Source: Symbiodinium natans (Eukaryota; Sar; Dinophyceae; Suessiales; Symbiodiniaceae). Taken from it: a DNA stretch of 64,000 nt. Location of the stretch: assembly GCA_905221605.1 (NCBI GenBank), contig CAJNDS010000280.1:967378-1031377 (forward strand), in the 5' to 3' direction. Positions 62,338 to 64,000 of this stretch are shown one piece after another. The notes beneath the pieces were generated by a model that searched no databases, was not told the DNA's origin, and worked only from the letters and a program-made list of their open reading frames with translations. Made by a program: the position numbers and the translations under genes. Within the stretch, counting starts at the first letter, position 1; each line of letters begins with the position of its first letter.

Positions 62338-62979
62338 TTAAAGCTATGAGCCAGTGAGGCAAGGCATCCAAAGCCAAGTGAGTTACGTCCTCATCGATGT
62401 GGAGGGCCAGGAGCCCAACGTGATTCGGGGAATGAGGCTGGAGACGAACCGACAGATCTTTCCACTCTTCCAGTATGAGCTGGGGGGTACCTGGGCCGAT
62501 AGTCGGCACGACGCGAAGCAATGGGGGCAATATGGCATCGCCATGTACCTCAAGGCTTTGGGCTATACCTTATACCTGATGGGGGGCGACTTAGTCATAG
62601 TTGGGTAACATTTTACATGTTTTAGGGTACTTAAAACCCAATAAGGAATATACATTTAATTTTTTCATATTATCCCAACAATGAACTAGGCGATGGGGGC
62701 CAAGATTTGAAGAACCTGATTCTGCTCAACGTGGACCCTGAGTTCTTCCGCCTCATCTGTTGGCGACCTGAGGCCTTTGTTGATGGAAACCTCCTTGCAG
62801 TTCCTTTGTCACAGTTGGGTACCATCTTACATGTTTAAGGGTACTTAAGCCCTATAAGGAATAAACATTTACGTTTTTTTATCCCAACCATGAACTAGGT
62901 TCATCAGACTTTCGTGGATCCGGGCTTGTGGACCTTGATGCAGAAGTACGTCCTCGTGCCGAAGCCGCAGGCCAAGTGA
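62338..62979 (+). CDS. FkbM-family methyltransferase, 3' exons
   Basis: Exon 62338-62585, exon 62690-62799, exon 62899-62979 (TGA). The first reads YVLIDVEGQEPNVIRGM, the post-SAM acidic motif of FkbM-type O-methyltransferases, then FQYELGGTW and KALGYTLYLMGG. The second: GGQDLKNLILLNVDPEFFRL and CWRPEAFVDGNLLA. The third: VHQTFVDPGLWTLMQKYVLV. Both introns (GC-AG, 104 bp; GT-AG, 99 bp) are copies of one element, and phase is kept at both. N-terminal SAM-binding exons are not identified; telomeric sequence lies just upstream. Acceptor substrate unknown; proteins of this family methylate sugars or small molecules. Another long frame (62928-63122) overlaps exon 3 and could be an alternative end. 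Confidence 0.75.
62586..62689 (+). mobile_element. Family 2 introner, copy A
   Basis: AGTTGGGTAACATTTTACAT ... TATCCCAACAATGAACTAG, target duplication GGCGA, GC-AG. Confidence 0.85.
62800..62898 (+). mobile_element. Family 2 introner, copy B
   Basis: AGTTGGGTACCATCTTACAT ... TATCCCAACCATGAACTAG, target duplication GTTC, GT-AG. Roughly 85% identical to copy A by eye. Confidence 0.85.
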
Positions 62980-63049
62980 TCCTGCGCGCGCCAGGGGCCT
63001 CTCCGATGCTTCCCCAAGGCGATCCTCTGAGCTCCCCTGTACTCCTACG

Positions 63050-63180
63050 GACCCTTGGTAGCCCAAAGTGGTACCCTTTTTCCTTTTTTTTTGGGGGCGG
63101 GGGGGGTTCAAGGTTCCCTTAAAGGTAACCAACCACAAAAAGGGTGGCCTTAGTTGTAATGTGGCTACTGGGCTACTCAG
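63050..63180 (+). mobile_element. Family 1 introner
   Basis: TTGGTAGCCCAAAGTGGTAC ... GGCTACTGGGCTACTCAG, target duplication GACC, GA-AG type edges, with a T8-G4-C-G8 interruption. Downstream of the FkbM stop, so in the 3' UTR or a following exon chain (a spliced frame gives DLLTAGVALTVDCTPTEANR). Confidence 0.75.
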
Positions 63181-63289
63181 GACCTACTGACGGCAGGAGT
63201 GGCTTTGACGGTGGATTGTACTCCGACAGAAGCCAACAGAAGCCCGCCAGAGAACGGAGAGGCCTTGAGCCTATTTGGACATGATTGGT

Positions 63290-63400
63290 TGGGATGTTCC
63301 CCCTTCTTCTAACAGTCCTTCGTAGGGATTTCATAATAGGGAGTACTATAATCCTTACTTATCCCCATTGAGGACTGTTAGTGGAAGGGGGAACATCCCG
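63290..63400 (+). mobile_element. Family 3 element
   Basis: TGGGATGTTCCCCCTTCTTC and GAAGGGGGAACATCCC-like termini. TTGGACATGAT is present on both sides (63275 and 63406). Confidence 0.75.
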
Positions 63401-63479
63401 AATGATTGGACATGATGGCCGCGAAGGAGACGGAGCCACTTAGAAACGGGCCACCCGGCACCCCGCGCTCCCACGCACT

Positions 63480-64000
63480 GAACCCGAGAAAAAAAAGTCG
63501 CCAGATGTTCTTGATTCGTGAGATTGCGTGAAAATTTTGTTTTTTCTCGTTGAATGGGAATCGATGGTTCGATTTTGAAATGGCATCTATATTGGGTCAA
63601 GATTCGACGAGATTTCGATGAAATCTCGATGGCCTTATACGAAATTTCTGATTCTTAGAATAAGAGAATAGAATTCTTAATTCATCACGATCGAGAGGAC
63701 GATCATAAGAAATTCGATTTTAAAAATAAGAAAATAAATATGCAATGATGTTTATTTGATCTATGACGATAGATTTTCGCATGATTTTGATAAATATATT
63801 GAAGGATGGGATTGAATATTTGGAAATCTAGAATTTGAATTTTCATTTATCGTATCGTATTTTGAGATATTCACTTGGAATCTATATATATTCTAATTGG
63901 AAATAAATAATAGGATGGAATTAAGAGATGATACGTTGTCGCGAATATTGGTTATGAGTCGATCGTCTTCCAGAATTATATAATATGATTATCTTATTTT
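63480..64000. other. AT-rich unique sequence to the window edge
   Basis: High AT, GATTTCGATGAAATCTCGAT palindromes and TTTTGATAAATAT-like runs, no telomeric units. Only an antisense open frame (63355-63600) without recognisable features. Resembles the AT-rich island at 17.8 kb. Confidence 0.5.

Larger units (their letters stand above)
672..62340. repeat. Dispersed degenerate telomere-type sequence
   Basis: Short TTTAGGG or CCCTAAA runs, and drifted forms such as TTTGGGG, CCCCAAA, CCCTGAA, CCCTTAA and CCCTAGA, fill most non-coding space here. Orientation switches many times. Tracts of one to five units not listed separately belong to this entry. It thins out at 17.5-18.3, 25.4-27.2 and 30.3-31.4 kb and stops at about 62.3 kb. 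Confidence 0.9.

Noticed and set aside
1-64000. tRNA, rRNA or other structured RNA genes
   Set aside because: No cloverleaf or conserved rRNA core was seen by eye; a covariance-model scan could still find something short.

Overview
The window looks like nuclear DNA of a dinoflagellate, most likely Symbiodiniaceae/Suessiales. Four things point there. (i) The plant/alveolate-type telomere heptamer TTTAGGG/CCCTAAA is scattered in both orientations every few hundred bases. (ii) Short GC3-rich exons are bounded by GT-, GC- and GA-type donors and by acceptors usually followed by G. (iii) Nearly all recognisable exons read on the + strand, as in unidirectional dinoflagellate gene arrays. (iv) One gene has the ubiquitin-like plus RCC1-like repeat architecture common in these algae. 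I cannot name the species. No rRNA, tRNA, CRISPR array or bacterial operon was seen.

Layout. 1-1381: 3' end of a gene with a pure telomere-repeat intron and a TIR-element intron. 1.4-25 kb: many small exon islands (60-250 bp) in a background of degenerate telomeric tracts, poly-G and microsatellites. 25.4-26.7 kb: a frame-disrupted CBM-like plus glycosyl-hydrolase gene, with a deleted CBM relative at 31.2 kb. 28-36.7 kb: further exon chains. 38.9-39.4 kb: a gene with a micro-exon. 40.6-44.2 kb: two tandem genes, the second a six-exon ubiquitin-like/RCC1-repeat gene. 44.3-57.4 kb: mostly exon islands between telomeric arrays. 57.7-59.9 kb: a four-exon gene for a small single-pass membrane protein. 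60-63.4 kb: more exons and an FkbM-type methyltransferase gene. 63.5-64 kb: AT-rich sequence without telomeric repeats.

The most interesting feature is how introns are built. Several are copies of short elements (about 100-150 bp) with inverted termini and short target duplications, i.e. introner-like. At least five families can be told apart by eye. Telomeric tracts also lie in introns. A TTTAGGG tract offers both a donor (G|GTTTAG) and an acceptor (TTTAG|G), and many exons end exactly there; some CCCTAAA-oriented tracts give a donor GTAAACCC. Some telomeric tracts sit inside introner copies, so the telomeric sequence arrived later.

Exon boundaries were deduced from reading frame and splice dinucleotides, without RNA data. 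Most single exons are therefore given as partial CDS of unknown product, and which exons belong to one transcript is usually unknown.
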